Part shown: positions 9,826 to 19,425 of the stretch, piece after piece
How the letters are laid out: each line of letters starts with the position of its first letter
Position numbering within the stretch: position 1 is the first letter of the stretch
Assembly (NCBI GenBank): GCA_002457715.1
Contig: NTKN01000005.1
Coordinates: forward strand, 1 to 41,125
DNA: 41,125 nucleotides
DNA from: Cryomorphaceae bacterium MED-G14
Lineage (GTDB): Bacteria > Bacteroidota > Bacteroidia > Flavobacteriales > Flavobacteriaceae
Reading direction: 5' to 3'
Program-made: the position numbers and the translations under genes
The notes under the pieces: generated by a model
Told to the model about the DNA's origin: nothing
Database searches by the model: none
Seen by the model: the letters and a program-made list of their open reading frames with translations, nothing else

Positions 9826-10597
9826 AAGAAAAGATTTTCTCCATTTTTTCATTTTCTTCATTTGCAAGTTCTTTATCAACCAAAATTCTTCCACTAAATT
9901 CATCAATAATAAATTTTTTTCTTGATGCAATATCTAACTGTACCTGTGGAGGAATAACAAAAAACGACCCCGCCGAGGCACCTCTTTCTACTGGAACAAC
10001 AGCAAGTCCATTTTTAACACTTGATCTGATTTTAAAATAAGATTTTAGTAGTGATTCATCTATTTTTGATTGAAATTCATTTGATTTTTTTAATAACTCG
10101 TTTTCTTCATTTTCAGTTTCCTTCATAATTGCCTCTAGTTCATTTTTTTTATGATCTAAATGAGAAACCTTACTACTTTTCAACTCATTTGTCTCTTCAA
10201 ATTTTTCATTTTTCAATTCAATTCCAGATTTTATTTCATTTATCTGTTTTTCAAGGAATTCAATTTCTAATTCTTGATATTCAATTTCTTTACTTAAAGA
10301 TTCAAAAGCTCTATTATTTCTTACATTTTTTTGTTGGTCATTATACTTTTTAATTAATGCTTTTGATTCTTCAATTTTATTTAACTTTTCTTTTATTTCA
10401 TTTTCGAATCCATCAAGTTCTGCTTTTATCTTACTTATTCTAACGTCTAGACCTGAGACTTCATCTTCTAAATCCTGAACTTCAAGTGGTAATTCACCCC
10501 TTACGCTTCTTATTTTGTCAACTCTTGAATCAATTAATTGTAAATCATACAAAGCTCTTAACCTTTCTTCGACAGAGTATTCAACTTTTTTTGCCAT
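9818..10597 (-). CDS. C4-type zinc-ribbon family coiled-coil protein (all Cys lost)
   Basis: Long coiled coil followed by 'VERGASAGSFFVIPPQVQLDIASRKKFIIDEFSGRILVDKELA'. Confidence 0.8.
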   Translation of the reverse strand: MAKKVEYSVEERLRALYDLQLIDSRVDKIRSVRGELPLEVQDLEDEVSGLDVRISKIKAELDGFENEIKEKLNKIEESKALIKKYNDQQKNVRNNRAFESLSKEIEYQELEIEFLEKQINEIKSGIELKNEKFEETNELKSSKVSHLDHKKNELEAIMKETENEENELLKKSNEFQSKIDESLLKSYFKIRSSVKNGLAVVPVERGASAGSFFVIPPQVQLDIASRKKFIIDEFSGRILVDKELANEENEKMEKIFSSI

Positions 10598-10599
10598 AA

Positions 10600-11382
10600 T
10601 TAAAAATAATTAACCGGGTTTGTATTAGTTTTAGTAATAATGCAGGCAAACTTAGGAATTTTTTTCTTAAGATAATTGAAAATCAACTCTTTTGTAAACT
10701 TCTCACTTTCATAATGACCAATATCAACTAAAAGTATTTGATTGTTCGCTTTAAAGAAATCATGATATTTTAGATCTGAAGTTATAAAACAATCTGTTTT
10801 TTTTTCAATTGCCTTTTCAATTCCAAAACTTCCAGAACCACCTAAAACTGCAACACTTTTTACTGGTTTATTTAAAAATTTACTATGTCTAATAAATGAT
10901 AATTTCATATTAGATTTAATGTAATCTATGAAAGATTTTTCATCGTAAAATTTATCAAGATTACCATACATTCCCATTCCAATACCTTCAATTAATTCAT
11001 TTGGTATTAAAAAATTTAAATTTTTAATTTTTAGTTTATTACAAATTTGATAGTTAACTCCTTTTGGATTATTATCTAGGTTAGTATGAATTGCGTAAAT
11101 ATTAATATTATTATTTATTGCTTTCAGTATTAATTTTTGAACTCTCCCTTCTGTATTAATTGCCTTAAACGGTTCAAAGATTAAGGGATGAAATGTAATT
11201 ATTAGGTTACAATCATTTCTAATAGCTTCATCTAAAACTTTATTTGTTGTATCAAGAGTGATTATTGCTTTTCTAATATCACTTTCAAAATCACCAATAA
11301 TTAATCCAACATTATCAAAATCCTCAGCATGTTCTTTTGGAGCCCAATTTTCTAATACATTAATTATTTCAATTAATTTCAT
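10600..11382 (-). CDS. Nif3-like dinuclear metal center protein (short form)
   Basis: 'EDFDNVGLIIGD', 'ITFHPLIFEPFKAI', 'AIHTNLDNNPKGVN', 'LGGSGSFGI', 'DIGHYESEKFT'. Confidence 0.92.
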   Translation of the reverse strand: MKLIEIINVLENWAPKEHAEDFDNVGLIIGDFESDIRKAIITLDTTNKVLDEAIRNDCNLIITFHPLIFEPFKAINTEGRVQKLILKAINNNINIYAIHTNLDNNPKGVNYQICNKLKIKNLNFLIPNELIEGIGMGMYGNLDKFYDEKSFIDYIKSNMKLSFIRHSKFLNKPVKSVAVLGGSGSFGIEKAIEKKTDCFITSDLKYHDFFKANNQILLVDIGHYESEKFTKELIFNYLKKKIPKFACIITKTNTNPVNYF

Positions 11383-11420
11383 AATAATTTATTATCAAAT
11401 ATAATTTATATTTTCGTCTA

Positions 11421-12422
11421 ATGTCTTTGCTGAGAAAATTGCTTTTTCCGCTTTCACTTTTGTTTAAAATTGTTCAAGAAATACGCAATTTACTTTATGA
11501 TTTAAATATCATAGGTCATACTAAGTTTAATATACCAACAGTAAGTATTGGTAATTTATCTATGGGAGGTACGGGTAAAACTCCTCTTGTTGAGTATTTG
11601 TTATCAAAACTCACAATCAAATATAAAATTGGAATACTTAGTAGAGGATATAAGAGAAAATCAAATGGATTTTTGAAGCTAAATGAATATTCAGATATTA
11701 GTTTAGTTGGTGATGAACCTTTCATAATAAAAAAAACTTTTCCTGAAAGTAATGTCTATGTTTGTGAGGATAGAGTTGTTGGAATAAAAAATATTTTAAA
11801 AAATGATGAGCTAGATGTTATAATTCTCGATGATGCATTTCAACATAGAAAACTTAAAACAAGTCTTAATATAATGTTATCAAGTTTCTCAAAACCTTTT
11901 TATAATGATTATATATTCCCTGTTGGTAATTTAAGAGAATCTCGATTGTCTTATAAAAGAGCTAATATTATTATTATCACTAAATGTCCTGCTAACTTAA
12001 ATCAAAATGAAATGAATGATATTAGATTAAAAATAAATCCATTAGATGATCAAAAAATATTCTTTACTTATATTTCATATAAAGAGTTATTATTTGGGAA
12101 TAAATCAGTAAATATTAATTCAATAGTTAATAAAGAAATACTTCTTGTAACAGGTATTGCAGAAACTGAAAACATAATTAATTTTTTGAATAGTAAAAGT
12201 ATCAAATTTAAACATCTAAAATATTCAGATCATCATAACTACTCATATGATGATATAAATAATATCTTAAAATTTTCTAAAAACTCATTAGTATTAACTA
12301 CTAAGAAAGATTATTACAAGTTAAAAGGTAAAATTAACAACCTACTTTATTTAGATATTGAGACAATATTTTTGAAAAATGAAGATGAGTTTTTGAAGGA
12401 GGTATATAAAATTTTAAATTAA
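11421..12422 (+). CDS. lpxK: Tetraacyldisaccharide 4'-kinase
   Basis: 'PTVSIGNLSMGGTGKTPLVEYL', 'ILSRGYKRKSNG', 'ILDDAFQHRKLK'. Confidence 0.93.
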   Translation: MSLLRKLLFPLSLLFKIVQEIRNLLYDLNIIGHTKFNIPTVSIGNLSMGGTGKTPLVEYLLSKLTIKYKIGILSRGYKRKSNGFLKLNEYSDISLVGDEPFIIKKTFPESNVYVCEDRVVGIKNILKNDELDVIILDDAFQHRKLKTSLNIMLSSFSKPFYNDYIFPVGNLRESRLSYKRANIIIITKCPANLNQNEMNDIRLKINPLDDQKIFFTYISYKELLFGNKSVNINSIVNKEILLVTGIAETENIINFLNSKSIKFKHLKYSDHHNYSYDDINNILKFSKNSLVLTTKKDYYKLKGKINNLLYLDIETIFLKNEDEFLKEVYKILN

Positions 12423-13330
12423 TTTATATGTTTTTGAGCCTTGTAAGATGATCTAACTAATGGTCCACTTTCAACATGAACAAATCCTTGATCAAGAGCA
12501 ATTGTTTCGTATTTTTTAAAAATTTCTGGATTTATAAAATTTTTAACTTGTAAATGTTTTTTAGATGGTTGTAGGTATTGACCAATTGTTAATACATCAA
12601 CATTGGCATTTCTTAGATCGTGAATGGTTTTTATAACCTCATCTTCTCTTTCACCAAAACCAAGCATTAGACCTGATTTTGTTCTATTAACTCCATTGTC
12701 TTTCAAATATTTAAGAACATCCAAGCTTCTTGAGTATCTAGCTTGAATTCTAACCTCTCTTGTTAATCTTTCAACTGTTTCGATGTTGTGTGAAATAACT
12801 TCAGGCTTAACTGCAATAATTCTATCTAAATGTTTTTCAATTCCCTGAAAATCTGGAATTAAAGTTTCTAAAGTAATTCCAGGATTAAGTCTTCTGATAC
12901 TTTTTATTGTTTCAGTCCAAATAATTGATCCCATATCTGTTAAATCATCTCTATCAACTGATGTAATAACAGCATGTTTAATTTTCATAATTTGAATGGA
13001 CTTTGCAACTTTTTCTGGCTCTTCCCAATCAACAGAGTCTGGTCTTCCAGTTTTGACTCCACAAAACCCACATGATCTGGTACAAATATTTCCCAATATC
13101 ATGAAAGTTGCAGTACCCTCTCCCCAACATTCACCCATATTAGGACAACTACCAGATGAACAAATTGTATTTAATTTATATTTATCAACAAGTGATCTCA
13201 GATTTGAGTATTTTTTTCCTACAGGTAACTTTACTCTAATCCAATTTGGTTTTTTTTTGAAGGATTGAATTGAATTTAAGCTTTCAATTTTTTTTGAAGA
13301 TTTTACGCTTTTTAAGACTTGAGTTTCCAA
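12419..13330 (-). CDS. lipA: Lipoyl synthase (radical SAM)
   Basis: 'CSSGSCPNMGECWGEGTATFMILGNICTRSCGFCGVKTGRP'. Confidence 0.97.
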   Translation of the reverse strand: METQVLKSVKSSKKIESLNSIQSFKKKPNWIRVKLPVGKKYSNLRSLVDKYKLNTICSSGSCPNMGECWGEGTATFMILGNICTRSCGFCGVKTGRPDSVDWEEPEKVAKSIQIMKIKHAVITSVDRDDLTDMGSIIWTETIKSIRRLNPGITLETLIPDFQGIEKHLDRIIAVKPEVISHNIETVERLTREVRIQARYSRSLDVLKYLKDNGVNRTKSGLMLGFGEREDEVIKTIHDLRNANVDVLTIGQYLQPSKKHLQVKNFINPEIFKKYETIALDQGFVHVESGPLVRSSYKAQKHIN

Positions 13331-13347
13331 TTCAAAAGTTATAACAA

Positions 13348-13355
13348 CAAATATA
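13348..13355 (-). promoter_or_regulatory. Candidate lipA promoter -7 element
   Basis: Minus-strand TATATTTG with an upstream ATTG 17 nt away, 17 nt before the lipA ATG. Confidence 0.5.
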
Positions 13356-13366
13356 CCATTATATAA

Positions 13367-14578
13367 TTATATCAATGTTATATACCAAATAGAAAAAAAT
13401 AATAAAAATATAATTCCAGAGATTGAATATACTTTCATCCATTTTGATAGCCTATATTTTTTTGGCATTAAATCACTTGATACGAGTATGTAGTTTATGA
13501 TTGCATATAGAGGTGCTGTAATAAAAGATAATACAGTTGCAATTTTCACAAGACCACCCATTTCGGACATAAAAAAAATAAAAATTAAAATTGTTCCTGT
13601 TGATAAAATTACTAACCAACTGTTATAATCATTGAATCTATTAAATTTTAATAGATCAAGTGTTTTGCTCATTGCTCGTGGTGAAGCATCCAAGCAAGTA
13701 ATGGTTGTACTAAACATTGTAGTAAAAGCAGCAATTGCAATAAATACCATCATGTTTTCACCAAGGTTTGAAGTATATAATTTTATAAGCTGTGAAGCAA
13801 AAACACCGCCAGAGTCAGAAAACTTTTCTCCTGATTGGTACATAACATAAGTTCCTAATCCAACAAAACATAAACCCAAAAAAACAGTAGTTAAATAACC
13901 TACATTAAAATCAAATTTTACTATACTAAAATCAATTTTTTTATCAATTTTCATTTTTTCTCTAGTCCAAATGGATTGCCATATAGATATGTCTAAAGGT
14001 GCTGGCATCCAACCCATAAATGCAGCTAAAAAAATAATACCATCAATATTATCAGGGATGATTTGTGTAAAGTTTAAAATCGAATTACTATTAAAAGATG
14101 CGGATGATAGTGCAATAACCGTTGATATTCCGAGCAGTAATATAATAAACTTCATTAAATTATCTAGGAGCTTGTATTTACCAATTATTAATAGTAGAAC
14201 AGAAAAAATAACTATAATTATTGCCCAATAAGTAATATTTTCAGTAATTCCAAATAATTCCATTGCAAGTCCAGCAGTGACAATTGTGACTGCTGCTTGA
14301 ATTGTAAAGATTGTAACAAGAGAGAGAATAAGATAAATGATTAATACACCTTTATTTATTTTTAAATAACCATCTAAGAGTGTTTCTCTTGTAGCATGTG
14401 TGTATTTAGCACCAAAAAAGAAAAAAGGATATTTAAAAAAATTGCACAGAATTAATGCCCATAACAGACCAAAACCAAATTCAGCGCCAGATTTGGTTGA
14501 TTGTACTAAATGAGATACACCTATTGCAGCACCTGCAAAAAGTAAACCTGGTCCTAATTTTTTTATATAAGATATCAT
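13367..14578 (-). CDS. NRAMP-family divalent metal transporter-like protein (non-canonical TM1 motif)
   Basis: About 11 TM; 'KLGPGLLFAGAAIGVSHLVQSTKSGAEFGFGLLW', 'AAFMGWMPAPLDISIWQS'. Confidence 0.85.
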   Translation of the reverse strand: MISYIKKLGPGLLFAGAAIGVSHLVQSTKSGAEFGFGLLWALILCNFFKYPFFFFGAKYTHATRETLLDGYLKINKGVLIIYLILSLVTIFTIQAAVTIVTAGLAMELFGITENITYWAIIIVIFSVLLLIIGKYKLLDNLMKFIILLLGISTVIALSSASFNSNSILNFTQIIPDNIDGIIFLAAFMGWMPAPLDISIWQSIWTREKMKIDKKIDFSIVKFDFNVGYLTTVFLGLCFVGLGTYVMYQSGEKFSDSGGVFASQLIKLYTSNLGENMMVFIAIAAFTTMFSTTITCLDASPRAMSKTLDLLKFNRFNDYNSWLVILSTGTILIFIFFMSEMGGLVKIATVLSFITAPLYAIINYILVSSDLMPKKYRLSKWMKVYSISGIIFLLFFSIWYITLI

Positions 14579-15078
14579 TCAAGATCTAGTATTTGATTCA
14601 AAATTCTTTTTGCTCTGTAAATCTTGATTTTAATTGTATTGACAGGTTGATTTAACTTTTGAGATATTTGATTGATCGATAAATCTTCAATATATTTTAA
14701 TTTTATTATCTCCTTATACATTGGCTTTAATTCATCAATTTTTTCATTTACATAATTATACCTCTCTTTATTTATTAATTCTTCTTCAGGATTAAAATTG
14801 TTTTTAAAACTTTCACTTTTTATGTTTTCTATATTTTCAAACCTAATTTTTTTTTTCTTTAGGTAGTCATTAAGTTGATTTTTAGCAATAGAAACAATCC
14901 ATGTTTTAAATTTATACTGTTCATTAAAAAGATGAATTTTTTCAAATGCTTTTGAAAATGATTTGATTGTAATTTCTTCTGAAAGAAAATCATCATTACA
15001 TTTTTTCTTAAGAAAATTATAAACATAATCCCAATTTGTACTTAACAAATTGTCAAATGACAAATCATTCTTTTTCAA
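14575..15078 (-). CDS. RNA polymerase sigma factor, sigma-70/ECF family
   Basis: 'KFKTWIVSIAKNQLNDYLKKKK' region 2; 'YIEDLSINQISQKLNQPVNTIKIKIYRAKRIL' region 4. Confidence 0.92.
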   Translation of the reverse strand: MKKNDLSFDNLLSTNWDYVYNFLKKKCNDDFLSEEITIKSFSKAFEKIHLFNEQYKFKTWIVSIAKNQLNDYLKKKKIRFENIENIKSESFKNNFNPEEELINKERYNYVNEKIDELKPMYKEIIKLKYIEDLSINQISQKLNQPVNTIKIKIYRAKRILNQILDLE

Positions 15079-15090
15079 AATATCCTAAAA

Positions 15091-15300
15091 TTAATTTAAA
15101 TTAACTGATGAATTTTTACATTCATTTTCTTCCGGAAGTTTTCCACAAATACCACAAGGCTTACCATCATTCTTACTTAAAAAGGGATTGTTACTTGAAC
15201 AAGTACCAGAAAATTTTCCATTTTTTTTTAAAATAATCTTTATTGATATGCCTAAAAAAGCAAATCCAAGTAAAATGATAGTAATTATATATATTTCCAT
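15091..15300 (-). CDS. Small membrane protein with NqrM-like Cys-rich tail
   Basis: One N-terminal TM followed by 'KFSGTCSSNNPFLSKNDGKPCGICGKLP'. Confidence 0.6.
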   Translation of the reverse strand: MEIYIITIILLGFAFLGISIKIILKKNGKFSGTCSSNNPFLSKNDGKPCGICGKLPEENECKNSSVNLN

Positions 15301-16304
15301 TATAATATATTAACTTCCTCCTCTAACAATATATCAAATTTTTTTAAAACACTTTGTTTAATATTTTGAGAGAATGTGTATATGTCAACTCCTTTGGCAT
15401 TTCCTAAATTTACAATTACTAATGATTGATTTGAATGTACACTTACATTATTGTATATTATTTTTTTATAACCACAAGCTTCAATTAACCAAGCAGCTGG
15501 AATTTTTACATTACTTTCATCAATATAATAATTAGGAATAAGCTTGAAATTTAATTTTAATTTTTCAAATTTTTCTTTATTAATTATTGGATTTTTAAAA
15601 AAACTTCCTGCGTTTCCAATTACTTTATAATTTGGTAGTTTAAAGTCTCTTATTTCTTTAATGATATTAGCTATATCAATTATTGAAGGATTTGTGATCT
15701 TACGATTTTTCAATAATGATTTCACTGATTCATATTCTGAAAAAATTTGATGATTACTTTTACTTAATACAAAATTTACTTTAGTTATTGCGAATAAATT
15801 TTTTAATTTGTCCTTAAAAACTGAAGTTCTGTAATTAAAATTACATTCAGAATTAGTGAATGTTTTTTTCTTTAAGTTTTTTATAAAAATACCCTCACAG
15901 CTAACTATTGTATCTTTAACTTCTTTGCCATATGCACCAATGTTTTGAATTGGAGCACTTCCGACATTACCAGGAATTGAAATTAAATTTTCAACGCCAC
16001 CAAAATTATTATCCAAGCACCATAAAACAAAATGATCCCAATTAACACCTGCACCAACGGATACATAGACCTCGTTTTCATTTTCTTTGTATTTTTCAAT
16101 ACCTTTTATTTGTATTTTAAAAACCGGCCTTTCTATAAACGAACTCTTAAAAAGCATGTTAGTGCCTCCACCAAGAATAATAACATCTTTTTTTCTAATA
16201 TCAGGGTCAATAGCGGAAAAATCTTCAATAGAATTAATATAAAATAAATTTGAAGCATAGGATTCAACTCCGAAAGAATTAAGATCTTTTAGTGAGTATT
16301 TCAA
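15300..16304 (-). CDS. murB: UDP-N-acetylmuramate dehydrogenase
   Basis: 'ILGGGTNMLF', 'SIPGNVGSAPIQNIGAYGKEV', 'YRTSVFK', 'GNAGSFFKNP'. Confidence 0.95.
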   Translation of the reverse strand: MKYSLKDLNSFGVESYASNLFYINSIEDFSAIDPDIRKKDVIILGGGTNMLFKSSFIERPVFKIQIKGIEKYKENENEVYVSVGAGVNWDHFVLWCLDNNFGGVENLISIPGNVGSAPIQNIGAYGKEVKDTIVSCEGIFIKNLKKKTFTNSECNFNYRTSVFKDKLKNLFAITKVNFVLSKSNHQIFSEYESVKSLLKNRKITNPSIIDIANIIKEIRDFKLPNYKVIGNAGSFFKNPIINKEKFEKLKLNFKLIPNYYIDESNVKIPAAWLIEACGYKKIIYNNVSVHSNQSLVIVNLGNAKGVDIYTFSQNIKQSVLKKFDILLEEEVNIL

Positions 16305-16305
16305 A

Positions 16306-16710
16306 TTATAATTCTTCTTCTTCTTCTTCTTCTTCTTCTTCTAAAACTTCTCCTTTAATTCTTAACACAATATTTGAATTGATTGCGTTTGAGTTAATTG
16401 TTATTGCTTTAATAAAAACTCCAACTCTTTTTGTATCATATTCAACTTCAATTTCACCAAATTTACCTGGTTCTACAGGCTTTTCAGGTCTTTTTGGCAC
16501 AGTACACCCACATGATGAGGAAATTCTGTTAAAAATTAATGGTGCTTCACCAACATTAGTAAATTTAAATGTTCTTTTGCCATCAGAATCATATTCAATA
16601 ACACCATAATCAATAATTTTTTGATCAAATTTTATTTCAGCTTTGTTCTCTTGGGAAAATGAAAAACTAAATATTAAAAAAGATATAATTGATAAAATTT
16701 TTAATTGCAT
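16306..16710 (-). CDS. DUF1573 domain-containing protein with C-terminal poly-Glu tract
   Basis: 'DYGVIEYDSDGKRTFKFTNVGEAPLIFNRISSSCGCTVPKRPEKPVEPGKFGEIEVEYDT'. Confidence 0.9.
   Translation of the reverse strand: MQLKILSIISFLIFSFSFSQENKAEIKFDQKIIDYGVIEYDSDGKRTFKFTNVGEAPLIFNRISSSCGCTVPKRPEKPVEPGKFGEIEVEYDTKRVGVFIKAITINSNAINSNIVLRIKGEVLEEEEEEEEEEL
16312..16342. repeat. (TTC)10 trinucleotide microsatellite inside the 3' end of the DUF1573 gene
   Basis: 31 nt of uninterrupted TTC units; encodes E10 on the minus strand. Confidence 0.97.
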
Positions 16711-16794
16711 AACTAAATAATTATTATTAAAATTAATTATTTAAAATTCTTATACAAAAAAATAGGTTCTCTTTTAAATATCTATTGAGTTACT

Positions 16795-16802
16795 TACTTT
16801 TG
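16795..16802 (+). promoter_or_regulatory. Candidate valS promoter -7 element
   Basis: TACTTTTG (TAnnTTTG) 13 nt upstream of the ATG. Confidence 0.45.
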
Positions 16803-16815
16803 CCTAAATTCATTG

Positions 16816-19425
16816 ATGAGTACTGAAAAAACTTACAAGTCTAGAGATGTTGAGCTAAAGTGGCTCGAAAAATGGAAGAATAGTAGCAGTTACTCTTCAA
16901 ATCCTAATAATAAATCCCCCTACACAATAGTAATCCCTCCTCCAAATGTAACTGGTATTTTACATATGGGTCACATGTTAAATAATACAATTCAAGATAT
17001 ATTAATTCGAAAAGCTAGATTAGATGGATTGAATGCTTGTTGGGTTCCGGGCACTGATCATGCTTCGATAGCAACTGAAGCAAAAGTTGTTAAAAAGTTA
17101 AAAGAAAGAAATATAAATAAACACGAAATATCAAGATCAGAATTTATTAACCATGCATGGGACTGGACTAATAAACATGGTGGAATCATATTAGACCAGT
17201 TAAAAAGAATTGGATGTTCATGTGATTGGGATAGAACTAAATTCACACTTGATGATGATTTATCAGAATCTGTAATTGACATGTTTATTAAGTTATTTAA
17301 TGATGGATATATATATAGAGACAAAAAAATAGTTAATTGGGACCCTGAAGCTCGTACAACTCTTTCCAATGAAGAAGTTTTATATATTGAAAAAGAATCA
17401 AAATTATATTTTCTAAAATATAAAATTGAAAATTCTGAAGAATACATCATTGTCGCAACAACTAGACCTGAAACTATTTTCGGTGATACTGCTGTTGCAA
17501 TTAATCCAAAAGATAAAAGATATCGAAAATTAAAAGGTAAAAATCTAGTAGTTCCCATCGTAAACAGAATAATACCTGTAGTTTTTGATGAATTTGTTGA
17601 AAAAGATTTCGGAACCGGATGTCTAAAAGTTACACCTGCACACAGCGAGATGGACTTTAAAATTGGATTAAAACATAAATTAGATATTATTGACATTTTT
17701 AATGATGATGCCACATTGAATAAAAATGGACTTCATTATGATGGATTAGATAGGTTTGTAGTTAGAAAAAAAATTCTTAAAGAATTAGAAAAAAACAATC
17801 AATTAATAGAGACAAAAAAATATAAAAATAAGGTTTCAATCTCTGAAAGAACTTCTTGCATTGTTGAACCAAAATTATCAACTCAATGGTTTTTGAAAAT
17901 GAAATCTTTGTCTAAACCAGCTCTTGATGCTGTGATTAATAATGATATTAAATTTTACCCAAAAAAATATGTAAATACATATAAACACTGGATGGAAAAA
18001 GTAAGAGATTGGAATATTTCAAGGCAATTGTATTGGGGCCACAGAATCCCTGTGTTTTACTCTGATGAAAATAAATCAAAATTTGTTGTTGCAAAGTCAA
18101 AAAATGAAGCTGTTGCTAAGTTTAATGAAATGGGAGTTAATACAGAAAACACAAAAATTTTTCAAGAAAATGATGTGCTTGACACATGGTTTTCATCATG
18201 GTTATGGCCCATAAGTGTTTTTGATGGTGTAAGAAATCCAAATAATGATGATATTTCCTATTATTACCCAACATCAACTGTAGTTACTGGTCCTGATATA
18301 ATATTTTTCTGGATTGCTAGGATGGTTGTAAGTGGTTTATATTTAAGAAATAAGAAGCCCTTTGAAAATGTTTATTTTACAGGAATTGTAAGAGATAATA
18401 AACGTAGAAAAATGTCAAAGCAACTTGGTAATTCGCCAGATCCTATAGAATTAATTGAAAAATATGGTGCTGATAGTGTTAGAATAGGATTGCTGTTTTC
18501 TGCGCCTGCCGGAAATGATTTACTGTTTGACGAATCATTGTGTGTTCAAGGAAGAAATTTTACAAACAAAATATGGAACGCTTTCAGATTATTTGAAAGT
18601 TTTAAAGTATCTGACAAATTAAAACAAAATGATAGAACTATTGAGGCAATAAAATGGTTCGAATCAAAGTTAAATTTAAAATTAAATGAAATTGACTCTT
18701 GTTTTAAAAATTTTAAAATTTCAGAATCATTAATGATAATATATAAGTTAGTTTGGGATGACTTTTGTTCTGTATTTCTTGAAATAGTTAAGCCAAAGTA
18801 TGGTGAAGAGCTTTCTGAAGAATCATCGATTGTAATAAAATATTATTTTAATAAGATTTTAGTTTTAATTCATCCTTTCATGCCATTTTTGAGTGAAGAA
18901 TTGTTTGAGAAAATTAATAATCAAGATATAATTTCAGAGAATTTAAGATGGCCGAAAAAGAATGATATTGACTCAACTCTATTACAGAATTTTGATGATC
19001 TAATTCTGGTCGTTTCTAAAGTTAGAAATTTTAAAAAACATAACAATCTTGGTTTTAAAGATGAATTATCGGTTTTTCATCAGAATAAAAATATTAATGA
19101 AAGCCTTTCGTCTGTCTTTGAAAAATTAACAAATTGTAAGTTAATATACAAAGATGTTGAAACTAACGTATCAAGTTCTATAGTTATTGGAAAATTTAAA
19201 TATGGTATAGATTTTAATAAAGAGAACTCTGATGATGATATTATTGAACTTAATAAAGATTTAAATTATAATTTAGGATTCAAAAAAATATTAGAAAAGA
19301 AATTATCAAACGAAAAGTTTGTTAATAATGCACCAGAGAAAGTTGTTCAAAATGAAAGAGATAAATTGAATGATGTTTTAAAGAAAATTGATATTATAAA
19401 AGAAACACTGGATAAAATATCCTAA
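16816..19425 (+). CDS. valS: Valyl-tRNA synthetase
   Basis: 'PPPNVTGILHMGHMLNNTIQD', 'GTDHASIATE', 'RRKMSKQLGNSPDP'; ATG at 16816 preferred over TTG at 16813. Confidence 0.97.
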   Translation: MSTEKTYKSRDVELKWLEKWKNSSSYSSNPNNKSPYTIVIPPPNVTGILHMGHMLNNTIQDILIRKARLDGLNACWVPGTDHASIATEAKVVKKLKERNINKHEISRSEFINHAWDWTNKHGGIILDQLKRIGCSCDWDRTKFTLDDDLSESVIDMFIKLFNDGYIYRDKKIVNWDPEARTTLSNEEVLYIEKESKLYFLKYKIENSEEYIIVATTRPETIFGDTAVAINPKDKRYRKLKGKNLVVPIVNRIIPVVFDEFVEKDFGTGCLKVTPAHSEMDFKIGLKHKLDIIDIFNDDATLNKNGLHYDGLDRFVVRKKILKELEKNNQLIETKKYKNKVSISERTSCIVEPKLSTQWFLKMKSLSKPALDAVINNDIKFYPKKYVNTYKHWMEKVRDWNISRQLYWGHRIPVFYSDENKSKFVVAKSKNEAVAKFNEMGVNTENTKIFQENDVLDTWFSSWLWPISVFDGVRNPNNDDISYYYPTSTVVTGPDIIFFWIARMVVSGLYLRNKKPFENVYFTGIVRDNKRRKMSKQLGNSPDPIELIEKYGADSVRIGLLFSAPAGNDLLFDESLCVQGRNFTNKIWNAFRLFESFKVSDKLKQNDRTIEAIKWFESKLNLKLNEIDSCFKNFKISESLMIIYKLVWDDFCSVFLEIVKPKYGEELSEESSIVIKYYFNKILVLIHPFMPFLSEELFEKINNQDIISENLRWPKKNDIDSTLLQNFDDLILVVSKVRNFKKHNNLGFKDELSVFHQNKNINESLSSVFEKLTNCKLIYKDVETNVSSSIVIGKFKYGIDFNKENSDDDIIELNKDLNYNLGFKKILEKKLSNEKFVNNAPEKVVQNERDKLNDVLKKIDIIKETLDKIS

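Noticed and set aside
16292-16609. Plus-strand ORF starting MSISNYNSSSSSSSSSSK
   Set aside because: The poly-Ser is the (TTC)n microsatellite read in another frame; antisense to the DUF1573 gene.
17058-17714. 218-aa minus-strand ORF antisense to valS
   Set aside because: Lies wholly inside a clearly functional valS; no recognisable domain; low-complexity translation typical of antisense frames in AT-rich genes.
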